From assembly GCF_001698815.1 (NCBI RefSeq), contig NZ_LGSI01000008.1, forward strand, positions 1-32,249: a stretch of 32,249 nt of DNA, in the 5' to 3' direction. Shown here piece after piece: positions 7,429-15,622 of this stretch (position 1 is the first letter of the stretch; each line of letters begins with the position of its first letter). Origin of the DNA: Pseudomonas syringae (GTDB lineage: Bacteria > Pseudomonadota > Gammaproteobacteria > Pseudomonadales > Pseudomonadaceae). The position numbers and the translations under genes were made by a program. The notes below the pieces were generated by a model. That model was not told the origin of the DNA, made no database searches, and worked only from the letters and a program-made list of their open reading frames with translations.

Positions 7429-8298
7429 ATGCGCACCCCGTTCAAAGCCTTCATTACGTTGTTGATGGCGCTGTTTGTGCTGGGCGGATGCACGCGCATC
7501 GGGCTCGCTTATCGGAATCTGGACGTCATCATCCCCTGGTCGCTCAACGACTACCTCGGCATGAATTCCACGCAGAAGGGTTGGTTGAACGGCCGACTCA
7601 AGGAGCATTTGAGCTGGCATTGCAGCACGCAATTGCCAGGTTATCTCACCTGGCTGGATCGCCTGGAGGAAATGGTCGAGACCAATCAGGTGACCGAGCA
7701 GGAACTGCGCGCCCGCACTGAAGAAGCCAAGCAAGCCATTGCGCAGATCTCGCGACAGATCACGCCGTCGGCGGTGGAGCTGTTGGCGCAGCTCGACGAC
7801 AAGCAGGTCGCGGAGATGCAGGAGACTTTCGCCAAGGATCGCCGCAAACACGAGGATGAATACCTCAAGCAGCCGCTGGACAAGCAGATCAGCGAACGCG
7901 CCGAGCGCATGGAAAAACGCCTGAGTCCCTGGCTCGGCTCGCTGAGCCCGGCGCAGAAACAACGGGTACAGAGCTGGTCGGCGTCACTGGGCGAACAGAA
8001 TCGCGCCTGGCTGGATAACCGCACCCATTGGCAAGCGCTGTTTGTGAGCACCGTGCAGAATCGGCAAGCCAGCGACTTCCCGGAGAAAATCGCCAAGTTG
8101 TTGCAGGATCGGGAAACGTTCTGGACGCCGCAATACCGCGTGGCGTATGACCAGACCGAAAAAGCCGCCATTTCATTGCTGGTGGACCTGATGGCACAAA
8201 GCACGCCGGACCAACGTGAGCAGTTGCTGGAGAAGATCGCCAGCACGCGCAAGGACTTCACTGATTTGAGCTGTCTGAAAGCGGCTCAGGCAGCCTGA
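7429..8298 (+). CDS. DUF6279 family lipoprotein
   Basis: The 289-residue protein starts with a lipoprotein signal peptide with lipobox LGGC (Cys21). The rest is helical and charged, with the Pseudomonas-wide family pattern RIGLAYRNLDVIIPWSLNDYL just after the lipid site, a TQKGWL segment, and a conserved LSPWLGSLSPAQKQRV motif in the middle. The family function is unknown. The position in the envelope follows from the lipid anchor. The start has GAGGAG 5-9 bases upstream. The gene ends at a REP pair (8307-8373). Confidence 0.92.
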   Translation: MRTPFKAFITLLMALFVLGGCTRIGLAYRNLDVIIPWSLNDYLGMNSTQKGWLNGRLKEHLSWHCSTQLPGYLTWLDRLEEMVETNQVTEQELRARTEEAKQAIAQISRQITPSAVELLAQLDDKQVAEMQETFAKDRRKHEDEYLKQPLDKQISERAERMEKRLSPWLGSLSPAQKQRVQSWSASLGEQNRAWLDNRTHWQALFVSTVQNRQASDFPEKIAKLLQDRETFWTPQYRVAYDQTEKAAISLLVDLMAQSTPDQREQLLEKIASTRKDFTDLSCLKAAQAA

Positions 8299-8306
8299 AT
8301 CCATAT

Positions 8307-8373
8307 GTAGGAGCCAACTTGTTGGCGAGGTGGTGTGTCAGGTATGGCGCCTCGCGAACAAGTTCGCTCCTAC
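8307..8373. repeat. REP pair (BIME)
   Basis: A direct REP at 8307-8330 (GTAGGAGCCAACTTGTTGGC, then GAGG) and an inverted copy at 8350-8373 (ending GTTCGCTCCTAC) form a hairpin-prone pair in the gap between the DUF6279 gene and the convergent small gene at 8387-8782. The two core palindromes differ (CCAACTTGTTGG versus CGAACAAGTTCG), so each can also fold alone. Confidence 0.9.
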
Positions 8374-8386
8374 AGGGGGGCGGGCT

Positions 8387-8782
8387 TCAGGCAATCTGCG
8401 CTTTAGCCGCTACCTCGTCAAAGGTCGCTGGATCAAGCGGATCAGCCTGTTCATCCAGCACCTGACGCGGATGGTCGTTGCCAGGTATGGCGCTGTCGAT
8501 CAATGCCAGCAGCCTTGAACCACGCGGGCTGAGGATGAAATTTTCACCGTTGCCGCCCTCTTCTTCCGGACGCGGCTGAATGAAGCCACGGCTGAGCAGC
8601 AACGCCTCGTATTCGCCGGCAATTGCTTTCAGATGATCGAGATTGCCGACTTCTTCGCCAGCCTGAGCCTCAGTAGCAGCGTGGTCCTCTGCGTATTTAC
8701 GAGGCTTGAAACTTTCGTTGGCGCCGTTTTGCACTTCGTGCAGCAGACGTTCGATAAGGTCCCAGTCATAAGGCAGTTCCAT
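8387..8782 (-). CDS. Small protein with DUF2513-like winged-helix pattern
   Basis: I use the ATG at 8782, which has GGAGG 8 bases upstream, giving 131 residues. The longer frame to 8884 would run through the ribosome binding site. The start YDWDLIERLLHEVQNG resembles DUF2513, a family of small putative DNA-binding proteins. A second half (HLKAIAGEYEALLLSRGFIQ, then FILSPRGSRLLALID) fits a winged-helix fold. The C-terminal 30 residues are acidic and probably flexible. There is no signal peptide or membrane helix. It may be a transcriptional regulator, but this rests on pattern resemblance only. Confidence 0.78.
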   Translation of the reverse strand: MELPYDWDLIERLLHEVQNGANESFKPRKYAEDHAATEAQAGEEVGNLDHLKAIAGEYEALLLSRGFIQPRPEEEGGNGENFILSPRGSRLLALIDSAIPGNDHPRQVLDEQADPLDPATFDEVAAKAQIA

Positions 8783-8964
8783 TTCTCTTACCTCCATCCA
8801 GCGTGGATAAGTGGCCCGTGACGTCCCGCCATCAGGCTTGCTACTGAAAATTGAGACACGCGCCAACGCTGGCCGTTCAGCCAAGGCGGCTGAGCGGTGC
8901 TGCTGAACTTTTTCTGGAAATTGGCGCTCAACCGTTCAAGCCCGCAAAGGAAATAGAGGCAGCC

Positions 8965-9237
8965 ATGAAAATCCTGTTGAGCATTACCGCCGCGTTAGCC
9001 CTGTTGAGCGCCGTGCCGTCATGGGCGTGCACACCCGAAGAGGCAACCGCCAAGCGTGAGCAACTGGCCAAGGAAGTGCAGAAACTCACCGAGCAGAATC
9101 CGACCAAGGCCAAAGAGATCAACGACGAGTTGCAAAAGATGGATCTGGAGACAGCGTCCAAGGACCTGCCAGACAAGTGCCAGCTGATTGATCAGCGGCT
9201 CAAGGAAATGAAGACGGCGGAGAAGAAGACGGAGTAG
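8965..9237 (+). CDS. Small secreted coiled-coil protein
   Basis: This 90-residue protein has a signal peptide (MKILLSITAALALLSAVPSWA, cleavage after residue 21). Its mature part begins CTPEEATAKREQL and is a charged helix rich in Lys, Glu, Gln and Leu with heptad-like spacing, suggesting a coiled coil. Cys22 and Cys73 are the only cysteines and could form a disulfide in the periplasm. SWAC is a poor lipobox, so I do not call it a lipoprotein. The function is unknown. The ATG at 8965 is chosen because the signal peptide starts there. Confidence 0.8.
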   Translation: MKILLSITAALALLSAVPSWACTPEEATAKREQLAKEVQKLTEQNPTKAKEINDELQKMDLETASKDLPDKCQLIDQRLKEMKTAEKKTE

Positions 9238-9258
9238 CGGGTTAACCGCCGATCACCC

Positions 9259-9460
9259 GTAGGAGCGAATTCATTCGCGAAGGGCCGGTACATTCGACGC
9301 ATCTTCTGCTGCCTCAATACCGCCTTCGCGGATAAATCCGCTCCTACAATTTTGAAATCGGCGCGAGCCCGTGGGACCGGATTTATCCGGGAAGACATCG
9401 GTGAATCCGACGCATCTTCTGCTGCCGGAATACCGCCTTCGCGGATAAATCCGCTCCTAC
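9259..9460. repeat. Four-copy REP array with a 53-bp direct repeat
   Basis: Direct REP elements start at 9259 (GTAGGAGCGAATTCATTCGC) and 9371 (GTGGGACCGGATTTATCCGG). Inverted elements lie at 9323-9347 and 9436-9460, both ending GATAAATCCGCTCCTAC. The segments 9295-9347 and 9408-9460 are direct repeats over 53 bases with about two mismatches, so one REP pair with its spacer has been copied in tandem. The array fills the gap between two convergent genes. Confidence 0.88.
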
Positions 9461-9478
9461 GGGTTTCGATAAGAGGAC

Positions 9479-10825
9479 TTATTCAGCCGCTGGCGTTTCG
9501 GTTTTGCGCTTTTTCAACGGTGCCATGCCGTCCTTGCTCACCAATGACAAGGCATCGGTTTTCGGACGGTTGGCGATTTTGCGTTTGGTCGGGGCCTTGG
9601 CGCCGGTTTTCTTCTTGTCGCCCTTGGCGTCAGTCTTTTTCTTCTTCACGCCAACAGCCTTGCCGGACGCCTTGACCTTCTTCGGTCCGCCGTAAGAGCC
9701 TTTGACTTCCTTGATCGTGCGACGCTCAAAGCTCTGCTTGAGGTAGCGCTCGACGCTGGACATCAGGTTCCAATCGCCATGGCAGATCAACGAAATCGCC
9801 AGACCTTCGCCACCGGCGCGACCGGTACGGCCGATGCGGTGCACGTAATCGTCGCCGCTGCGCGGCATGTCAAAGTTGATGACCATGTCCAGGCCTTCAA
9901 CGTCCAGACCACGCGCTGCAACGTCGGTGGCCACGAGGATCTTGGTGCCGCCCTGCTTCAAACGATCAATCGCCGCCTTACGGTCTTTCTGGTCCTTGTC
10001 GCCGTGCAGCACGAACGCTTTGTAGTCCAGCGCCACCAGACGGCCATACAGACGGTCGGCCATGGCCTTGGTGTTGGTGAAAATAATCGCCTTCTGATAC
10101 GTCTCGTTGGCCAGCAGCCAGTGCACGATCTGCTCTTTGTGGCTGTTGTGGTCAGCGGTGATGATCTGCTGACGCGTGCCCGAAGCCAGCTCGCTGACGC
10201 TGTTGACCTGCAAGTGCTGCGGGTCAGTCAGCACTTTGCCAATCATCTCGCGCAGGCCCGCACCACCGGTGGTGGCCGAGAAAAGCAAGGTCTGCTGACG
10301 GTTCGGGCATTCACCAGCCAGACGCTCGACGTCTTCGGCAAACCCCATGTCCAGCATGCGGTCGGCTTCGTCCAGGACCAGGACTTCAACCTGTTTGAGA
10401 TCCAGGTTGCCAGCGTTGAGCTGCTCCAGCAGACGACCCGGCGTACCGATCAGGATGTCCGGCACCTTGCGCAGCATGGCGGCCTGGACCTTGAAATCTT
10501 CGCCACCGGTAATCAGCCCGGCCTTGATGAAGGTGAACTGCGAGAAGCGCTCGACTTCTTTCAGCGTCTGCTGTGCCAGCTCGCGGGTCGGCAGCAGGAT
10601 TACAGCGCGAATGTCGACGCGAACCTTGGCCGGGCCCATCAGGCGATTGAGGATCGGTAATACAAATGCCGCAGTCTTGCCGCTACCGGTTTGCGCAGTC
10701 ACCCGCAGGTCACGCCCTTCCAGCGCCAGCGGGATGGCCGCTGCTTGCACAGGCGTAGGCTCGACAAAGTTAAGCTCGGCCACGGCTTTCAGCAGGCGTT
10801 CATGCAGGGCGAATTGGGAAAACAC
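9479..10825 (-). CDS. DEAD-box RNA helicase, SrmB-like
   Basis: With a GTG start at 10825 (GAGG 8 bases upstream) the protein has 448 residues; the ATG at 10849 lacks a ribosome binding site. The ATP-dependent RNA helicase core shows the Q motif (Phe20 to Gln27), motif I AQTGSGKT (44-51), PTRELA (79-84), TPGR (128-131), DEAD (152-155), SAT (183-185), ARGLD (304-308) and HRIGRTGR (329-336). The segment DEADRMLDMGFAEDVERLAG and FDMPRSGDDYVHRIGR resemble SrmB. The last 70 residues are very Lys-rich, a typical nonspecific RNA-binding tail. A role in ribosome assembly or mRNA handling is likely by family, not shown here. Confidence 0.95.
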   Translation of the reverse strand: MFSQFALHERLLKAVAELNFVEPTPVQAAAIPLALEGRDLRVTAQTGSGKTAAFVLPILNRLMGPAKVRVDIRAVILLPTRELAQQTLKEVERFSQFTFIKAGLITGGEDFKVQAAMLRKVPDILIGTPGRLLEQLNAGNLDLKQVEVLVLDEADRMLDMGFAEDVERLAGECPNRQQTLLFSATTGGAGLREMIGKVLTDPQHLQVNSVSELASGTRQQIITADHNSHKEQIVHWLLANETYQKAIIFTNTKAMADRLYGRLVALDYKAFVLHGDKDQKDRKAAIDRLKQGGTKILVATDVAARGLDVEGLDMVINFDMPRSGDDYVHRIGRTGRAGGEGLAISLICHGDWNLMSSVERYLKQSFERRTIKEVKGSYGGPKKVKASGKAVGVKKKKTDAKGDKKKTGAKAPTKRKIANRPKTDALSLVSKDGMAPLKKRKTETPAAE

Positions 10826-11007
10826 GGGTGCTACCTCGACGAAATACAAAAATACAGGCGCATAGCCTAACGGTTTCGAGCGCCGGGGCCGAGTTTCTTT
10901 ACGACTAACTGCTTATTTTGTTACTCGATTTGCCATACGTCGCCCAAGTCGCGGTCATGAATGCTCTAATCGGCAGCTTATTTTCTTCGGGAGTCGCAAG
11001 GCGCCAC

Positions 11008-12273
11008 ATGGATATTCAATCGCTATGGCTTCGCGTTCAGGAACTCTGGGGCGTGCTGGATCAACATCCGCTGCTGCACGCGAGCCTTGGCCTGCTGTTA
11101 CTGCTGATCGCGGCGCTGGGGCTAGGCAGAGTGGCGCGCTTCCTGATTCTTTACGCGATGAAGATGCTCGGCAGGCAACCGGCGCTGCACTGGCTCAATG
11201 ATTTTCTGCACAACAAGGTATTCCAGCGTCTGGCACAGATAACGCCGTCGCTGGTGATCCAGTTCGGCCTGAATCTGGTGCCTGACCTGAGCGCCACCGG
11301 CAAGAATGTGATCGGCAATATCGCGCTGGCCTTCACCATTCTGTTCATGACCCTGGCCATGGGCGCGTTGCTCAATGCGTTGCTCGACATTTATGCGCGC
11401 ACTACCCACGCCCGCACACGCTCGATCAAGGGTTATGTGCAACTGGCGAAGATGATTCTGTATATCTTCGCCGCGATCATCATTGTCGCCACCCTCATCG
11501 ACCGCTCGCCGCTGTTGCTGCTGTCCGGGCTTGGCGCCATGTCGGCGGTCATCCTGCTGGTCTACAAGGACACGCTGCTGTCGTTCGTGGCCAGCGTGCA
11601 GTTGACCAGCAACGACATGCTGCGCGTCGGCGACTGGATCGAAATGCCGCAAGTCGGTGCTGATGGCGATGTCGTGGACATCACGCTGCATACGGTCAAG
11701 GTGCAGAACTTCGACAAGACTATCGTCTCGATTCCGACCTGGCGCCTGATGTCCGAGTCATTCAAGAACTGGCGCGGCATGCAGCAGTCAGGCGGCAGGC
11801 GCATCAAGCGCAGTCTGTTCATCGATGCCAGCGGCGTACGCTTCGTCAATGACGACGAGGAACAGCAGCTGAGCCAGGTTCATTTGCTGACCGACTATAT
11901 CGGACGCAAACAGGCCGAACTGCTGGCCTGGAATCAGGCTCAGGGTAATGTGGCGCAGCTGTCGGCCAACCGGCGCCGGATGACCAACATCGGCACCTTC
12001 CGCGCCTACGCGCTGGCCTACCTGAAAAGCCATCCTGAGGTGCACCCGGACATGACCTGCATGGTCCGCCAGCTGGAAGCCTCGGCGCTGGGCGTACCGC
12101 TGGAAATCTACTGCTTCACCCGCACCACCGTGTGGGCCGACTACGAACGCATCCAGGGTGATATTTTCGATTACCTGCTGGCGGTGTTGCCGGAGTTTGG
12201 CCTGAGCCTGTATCAGCAGCCGAGCGGGATGGATATGCGAGCGGGGTTGGCCCAGCGGCACCCTGAGTCCTGA
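11008..12273 (+). CDS. YbdG-like mechanosensitive channel (MscS superfamily)
   Basis: The 421-residue protein has about five N-terminal membrane helices (roughly residues 22-210), then the MscS beta domain (LRVGDWIEMPQVGADGDVVDI) and a C-terminal cytoplasmic region. The stretches IPTWRLMSESFKNWRGM, SGGRRIKRSLFID, RMTNIGTFRAYALAYL and LEIYCFTRTT are strongly like E. coli YbdG, a small-conductance channel that opens on osmotic down-shock. Length matches YbdG (about 415). The ATG at 11008 is preferred, with AAGG about 7 bases upstream; upstream starts add an unrelated segment. The gene is divergent from the helicase gene and ends at a REP pair. Confidence 0.93.
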   Translation: MDIQSLWLRVQELWGVLDQHPLLHASLGLLLLLIAALGLGRVARFLILYAMKMLGRQPALHWLNDFLHNKVFQRLAQITPSLVIQFGLNLVPDLSATGKNVIGNIALAFTILFMTLAMGALLNALLDIYARTTHARTRSIKGYVQLAKMILYIFAAIIIVATLIDRSPLLLLSGLGAMSAVILLVYKDTLLSFVASVQLTSNDMLRVGDWIEMPQVGADGDVVDITLHTVKVQNFDKTIVSIPTWRLMSESFKNWRGMQQSGGRRIKRSLFIDASGVRFVNDDEEQQLSQVHLLTDYIGRKQAELLAWNQAQGNVAQLSANRRRMTNIGTFRAYALAYLKSHPEVHPDMTCMVRQLEASALGVPLEIYCFTRTTVWADYERIQGDIFDYLLAVLPEFGLSLYQQPSGMDMRAGLAQRHPES

Positions 12274-12275
12274 CT

Positions 12276-12367
12276 GTAGGAGCCAACTTGTTGGCGAGGC
12301 TTTAGGGCGGTGTCGTGAGGAATATCGCCTCGCGAACAAGGTGGATCGCCACCCCACTCGCCCCTAC
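12276..12367. repeat. REP pair with one disrupted arm
   Basis: The direct element at 12276-12299 (GTAGGAGCCAACTTGTTGGC, then GAGG) is intact. The inverted partner begins normally (CCTCGCGAACAAG from about 12329), but then reads GTGGATCGCCACC, a separate short hairpin, before ending CGCCCCTAC at 12367. It looks like an inverted REP whose second half has been altered or invaded. Confidence 0.75.
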
Positions 12368-12395
12368 GTGTTTGCCGTGTGATTACCGACGCAGG

Positions 12396-13259
12396 TCACG
12401 CCAATCGAGGTTTTTTCACACCCAACCGACTGATCCACACCGAAGCCACGATCACGGCCCCGCCAACGAACAAGCGGCCCAAATCCTCATGACGGTTCCA
12501 GATCAGCAGATTGATGAGGAGCCCGACGGGCACATGAAGGTTGTTCATTACCGCCAGAGTCCCGCCGTTGACCATGCATGCCCCCTTGTTCCACCAGTAC
12601 ATGCCCAACGCCGTCGAACACAAACCCAGAAACACCAAAACCAGCCACTGCTGCGGCGCATCAGGCAGGTGTTGGGGATTGCCGAACATCAAGAACGCGG
12701 GCAAGGCGATGATCAGTGCGCCAAGGTAGAAATAGCCAAAGCGTCGATAGTGCGGCAGGTCGCTTGGGTAACGCGCGACCAGATGCTTATAGAGCACTTG
12801 CCCGGCGGCGTAGGTGAAGTTGGCGACTTGCAGCAGCAGGAAACCGCCGAGGAAATTGCCGTCGATGCCGTCGTAGCGAATCACCCCGGCGCCGAGTACC
12901 GCGACCAATGCCGCCAGCAAGGCCCAAGGGTTGAAACGGCGATTGAGCGCGTCTTCGATCAGCGTCACATGCAGTGGCGTAAGAATGGTGAACAGCAAGA
13001 CTTCCGGCACGGTCAATACCCGAAAGCTCAGGTACAGACACACGTAGGTAATGCCGAATTGCAGCGCACCGATCAGCAACATGCCACGCATGAAGCGCGG
13101 TTCGACCTGACGCCAGCGGGTCAGCGGAATGAACACCAGCCCGGCGAGTACCACGCGAATCAGCACGGCAAAGTAACTGTCGACATGGCCTGCCAGATAA
13201 ACGCCGATCAGGCTGAAGGAAAACGCCTGAATCAGCGTCACAAAAAGTAGATAACCCAT
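12396..13259 (-). CDS. EamA-family (DMT superfamily) transporter
   Basis: The 287-residue protein is hydrophobic with about ten membrane helices in two repeated halves, as expected for two EamA domains. Features include the N-terminal helix YLLFVTLIQAFSFSLIGVYL, a mid-protein RYDGIDGNFLGGFLLLQVANF turn, and a conserved GMYWWNKGACMVNGGTLAVMNN segment in the second half. Such proteins export or import amino acids, amines or related metabolites across the inner membrane; the substrate here is unknown. The last residues (GVKKPRLA) are basic and cytoplasmic. It is flanked by REP pairs on both sides and looks monocistronic. Confidence 0.92.
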   Translation of the reverse strand: MGYLLFVTLIQAFSFSLIGVYLAGHVDSYFAVLIRVVLAGLVFIPLTRWRQVEPRFMRGMLLIGALQFGITYVCLYLSFRVLTVPEVLLFTILTPLHVTLIEDALNRRFNPWALLAALVAVLGAGVIRYDGIDGNFLGGFLLLQVANFTYAAGQVLYKHLVARYPSDLPHYRRFGYFYLGALIIALPAFLMFGNPQHLPDAPQQWLVLVFLGLCSTALGMYWWNKGACMVNGGTLAVMNNLHVPVGLLINLLIWNRHEDLGRLFVGGAVIVASVWISRLGVKKPRLA

Positions 13260-13335
13260 AGATGCCCCCGTTTGCAGGCGGCGACCTTAGCGGTTTTGGG
13301 GTTTGGGTGTCATTTTTTTGTGGGAGCTGGAATAC

Positions 13336-13422
13336 GTAGGACCGGCTTTAGCCGGGAGGTCAGCTCATTTGCAGCAACTGCGTCGGCAGAACGGGCGCCC
13401 TCCCGGCTAAAGCCGGTCCTAC
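13336..13422. repeat. REP pair, perfect 24-bp inverted repeat
   Basis: The direct copy at 13336-13359 (GTAGGACCGGCTTTAGCCGG, then GAGG) and the inverted copy at 13399-13422 are perfect reverse complements over 24 bases, with a 39-base spacer. The pair sits just after the stop codon of the DUF4432 gene and upstream of the EamA gene, and may stabilise or end the upstream mRNA. Confidence 0.92.
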
Positions 13423-13439
13423 GAGTCCGACGTTGCGTC

Positions 13440-14654
13440 TTACTCCTTGGTCAAATCAACCAACGGCTCATTGCGCACTTCAGTGCTGCGCCCCGCCTGA
13501 ATGGTTTTGATCTGGCCTAAAGCTTGATCGACCGCGCCTTTATCGGCCAGCAGGCTGTAGCTGATCTGGAACTGACGCTGTTGTTTCGGGCCGATGGTCG
13601 GCACCAGGTTCAGTGGACGCTGATAGCGACGGTTGTAGGAAAAACTGGTGCCCGGCTCCAGTCCGGTCACATAGCCCTGCCCTTGGGTGTCGGTGTTTTT
13701 CCACAGCGAGAACACGGGCAGTTGCTGGGTATTGAAACCCACCGCGACGCCAAGGCTGCCGACCTTGTTGTGCAGCACAGTCAGCGTATCGCCCTTGTCA
13801 TCCGCGTAAGGCACCACGTTGTAGACGGTTTCGTCGTAGTCCGGCGTAGGCGCTCGATAAGTCTGCCAATCAGCCAGATCGCCCTTGGCCTTCTCGTTGA
13901 ATGGCGAGACCTGCTTCACCGGTGCCTCAAAACGCGCGCCCTGTTCCAGGAATGGCGTGCTGAAGTTGCTGTGATACAGCGCCTGATATTCCTTCGGATA
14001 GTCACCGTTGTTGGTCAGCGTGTCATTGAGGGTGAAGCGCACACTGCCGGGTTCGGTGACCAGTTCGGTCTGCACCGTGAAGTCGACTTTCTTGAATGCC
14101 TGCTCCTGGAGTTCACCCTTGAGGCTGATTGCATAAGGCGGCTTTTCGTCGATGTGCAGGGTGACTTTGCTCGCCGGAATATTCGCCGCGCGACCGTGCA
14201 AGGTCAGCAGTTCGCCGTTGTCCATGCCCGGATGCCCCACCCATTCGTAGCCGCAGCGCGTCACCAGCTCGTTGAACCCTTCCAGCCAACCCAGTCCGCC
14301 ACGGCCATTGAGCTCGATGAATGCCGGGTTGACCACGTCCTTGACCGGCGAATCCCAGCCCATGCGCACGTCGCCCACCGAAGCGTGCAACACGTTCATG
14401 CCGCGCGTGGGCACTACCGAGAGTTTCATCGTGCCGTTGTCGATATCGATGATGCTCACCCCTTCCTGACGCCCGCCGTGCAGAGTGCGCAGGGTCACGG
14501 AAAAAGGTTTGTCAGTCTTGACGCCGAGCTGAGCACTGGTGATCTGTTGGTTTTGCGCGGCCTTGTCGGCATCGAGCAAGACGTAATCCCAGGCGAAAAC
14601 ATTGGAAGCGGCGGTAATGGCGCCGAGGCCGAGCAGCAGGGGAAGGGGTTTCAT
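13440..14654 (-). CDS. Secreted aldose-1-epimerase-like protein (DUF4432)
   Basis: From ATG 14654 the 404-residue product has a signal peptide (residues 1-21, ending NVFA before WDYV). The mature part resembles the DUF4432/aldose 1-epimerase-like group of galactose-mutarotase-fold proteins. Visible segments are LSVVPTRGMNVLHASVGD, the WLEGFNELVTRCGYEWVGHPG block, LLTLHGRAANIPA, LYHSNFSTPFLEQGA and GYVTGLEPGTSFSYNRRYQ. His and Glu residues in these blocks are where mutarotases place catalytic groups. The sugar substrate is unknown. An upstream in-frame start (14714) is rejected because it would bury the signal peptide. Confidence 0.87.
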   Translation of the reverse strand: MKPLPLLLGLGAITAASNVFAWDYVLLDADKAAQNQQITSAQLGVKTDKPFSVTLRTLHGGRQEGVSIIDIDNGTMKLSVVPTRGMNVLHASVGDVRMGWDSPVKDVVNPAFIELNGRGGLGWLEGFNELVTRCGYEWVGHPGMDNGELLTLHGRAANIPASKVTLHIDEKPPYAISLKGELQEQAFKKVDFTVQTELVTEPGSVRFTLNDTLTNNGDYPKEYQALYHSNFSTPFLEQGARFEAPVKQVSPFNEKAKGDLADWQTYRAPTPDYDETVYNVVPYADDKGDTLTVLHNKVGSLGVAVGFNTQQLPVFSLWKNTDTQGQGYVTGLEPGTSFSYNRRYQRPLNLVPTIGPKQQRQFQISYSLLADKGAVDQALGQIKTIQAGRSTEVRNEPLVDLTKE

Positions 14655-14769
14655 GAGGGCAGTCCTTATTGGAATTATGGTTTTGCGTAACGGGTTAATC
14701 GATTCAGCTAGCAATCGAGTCTAGTCATATTTCGCAAAAATGTTGAGCGACCCGTTAAATTCCAGACAG

Positions 14770-14809
14770 AAAAAAGCCCGATGACCGCCAAAGAGGGGTC
14801 AATCGGGCC
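14770..14809 (-). terminator. Rho-independent terminator of azoR
   Basis: On the minus strand, a GC-rich stem (GGCCCGATTGACC pairing with GGTCATCGGGC, one bulge) is followed at once by six T residues (bases 14775-14770). It lies about 50 bp after the azoR stop codon. This is a standard intrinsic terminator and isolates azoR from the downstream DUF4432 gene. Confidence 0.88.
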
Positions 14810-14860
14810 ACGCACCCAGGAGCGGCGGGCGCCAAGGGGAAATCGGTAGTGCCGCGCGGG

Positions 14861-15460
14861 TCAGGCGACCTGGGCGAGTTTGGCGATGGCCTGGTTCATG
14901 CCTTTTTCAACGAAGTCGCCGCCCATGTTCAGGCCTTCGGCGTGAATGAACGTGACGTCATGGATGCCGATGAAACCCAGCACCTGACGCAGGTACGGTT
15001 CCTGATGATCGAGGCTGCTGCCCGCATAAATGCCGCCGCGCGCGGTCAGGACAAAGGCACGCTTGCCGACCAGCAGGCCTTGCGGACCGGTTTCGCCATA
15101 CTTGAAGGTGACACCGGCACGCAGCACATGGTCGAACCAGGCTTTCAGGGTGCTGGGGATCGCGAAGTTGTACATGGGCGCTGCGAGTACCAGCACATCC
15201 GCAGCCACCAATTCGTCGGTCAATTGGTTGGAACGGTCCAGCGCGGCCTGTTCGCTAGAGGTGCGCTGCTGCGAAGGCTTCATCCAGCCGCCCAGCAACG
15301 TCGCGTCCAGGTGCGGCACCTGCTCGGTGGCAAGGTCGCGGACCGTCAGTTGATCGTCGGGATGAGCCGCTCGCCACTGGCCAATGAACTGTTGGGTCAA
15401 TTGGCGGGAGACGGAATCCTGCTGACGGGCGCTGCTTTCAATGATCAGTACGCGGGACAT
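14861..15460 (-). CDS. azoR: FMN-dependent NADH-azoreductase
   Basis: The 199-residue flavodoxin-fold enzyme reduces azo bonds and quinones with NAD(P)H and a bound FMN in the cytoplasm. Visible family features are the phosphate-binding loop ESSARQQDSVSRQL near residues 8-21, APMYNFAIPSTLKAWFDHV at 94-112 (MYNF contacts FMN), GVTFKYGETGPQGLL and the TARGG motif at 139-143. Length fits the family (about 200). The start has GGAGG 9 bases upstream, and that GGAGG lies inside a perfect inverted repeat (see 15471-15501). An intrinsic terminator follows. Confidence 0.96.
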   Translation of the reverse strand: MSRVLIIESSARQQDSVSRQLTQQFIGQWRAAHPDDQLTVRDLATEQVPHLDATLLGGWMKPSQQRTSSEQAALDRSNQLTDELVAADVLVLAAPMYNFAIPSTLKAWFDHVLRAGVTFKYGETGPQGLLVGKRAFVLTARGGIYAGSSLDHQEPYLRQVLGFIGIHDVTFIHAEGLNMGGDFVEKGMNQAIAKLAQVA

Positions 15461-15470
15461 GGGGCGCTGC

Positions 15471-15501
15471 CTCCATCGAAGAATGTCTTGAGTCGATGGA
15501 G
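15471..15501 (-). promoter_or_regulatory. Leader hairpin overlapping the azoR ribosome binding site
   Basis: A perfect 9-bp inverted repeat, CTCCATCGA (15471-15479) and TCGATGGAG (15493-15501), has a 13-base spacer. On the azoR transcript the second arm reads UCGAUGGAG and contains most of the GGAGG Shine-Dalgarno, while the first arm (CUCCAUCGA) is its complement. The stem could hide the ribosome binding site. It could equally be a DNA operator. Confidence 0.6.
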
Positions 15502-15622
15502 TGCAGAGTAGAGAAGGCTGTATCGATTAAAAAGCGTAAAAATCCGCTGTTAAACATCTAAAAAATTGTTTTATCGAGAGAGGCGCTCTACTCTCTTACC
15601 CAGTCTGGCGCCCGACGAGCGA

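Noticed and set aside
9779..10660. Plus-strand open frame of 293 codons inside the DEAD-box helicase gene
   Set aside because: The helicase on the opposite strand has every conserved motif; the plus-strand frame is rich in His, Gln, Arg and Val as expected for an antisense shadow.
13524..14690. Plus-strand open frame of 388 codons opposite the DUF4432 gene
   Set aside because: The minus-strand gene has a signal peptide and family blocks; the plus-strand frame shows shadow composition.
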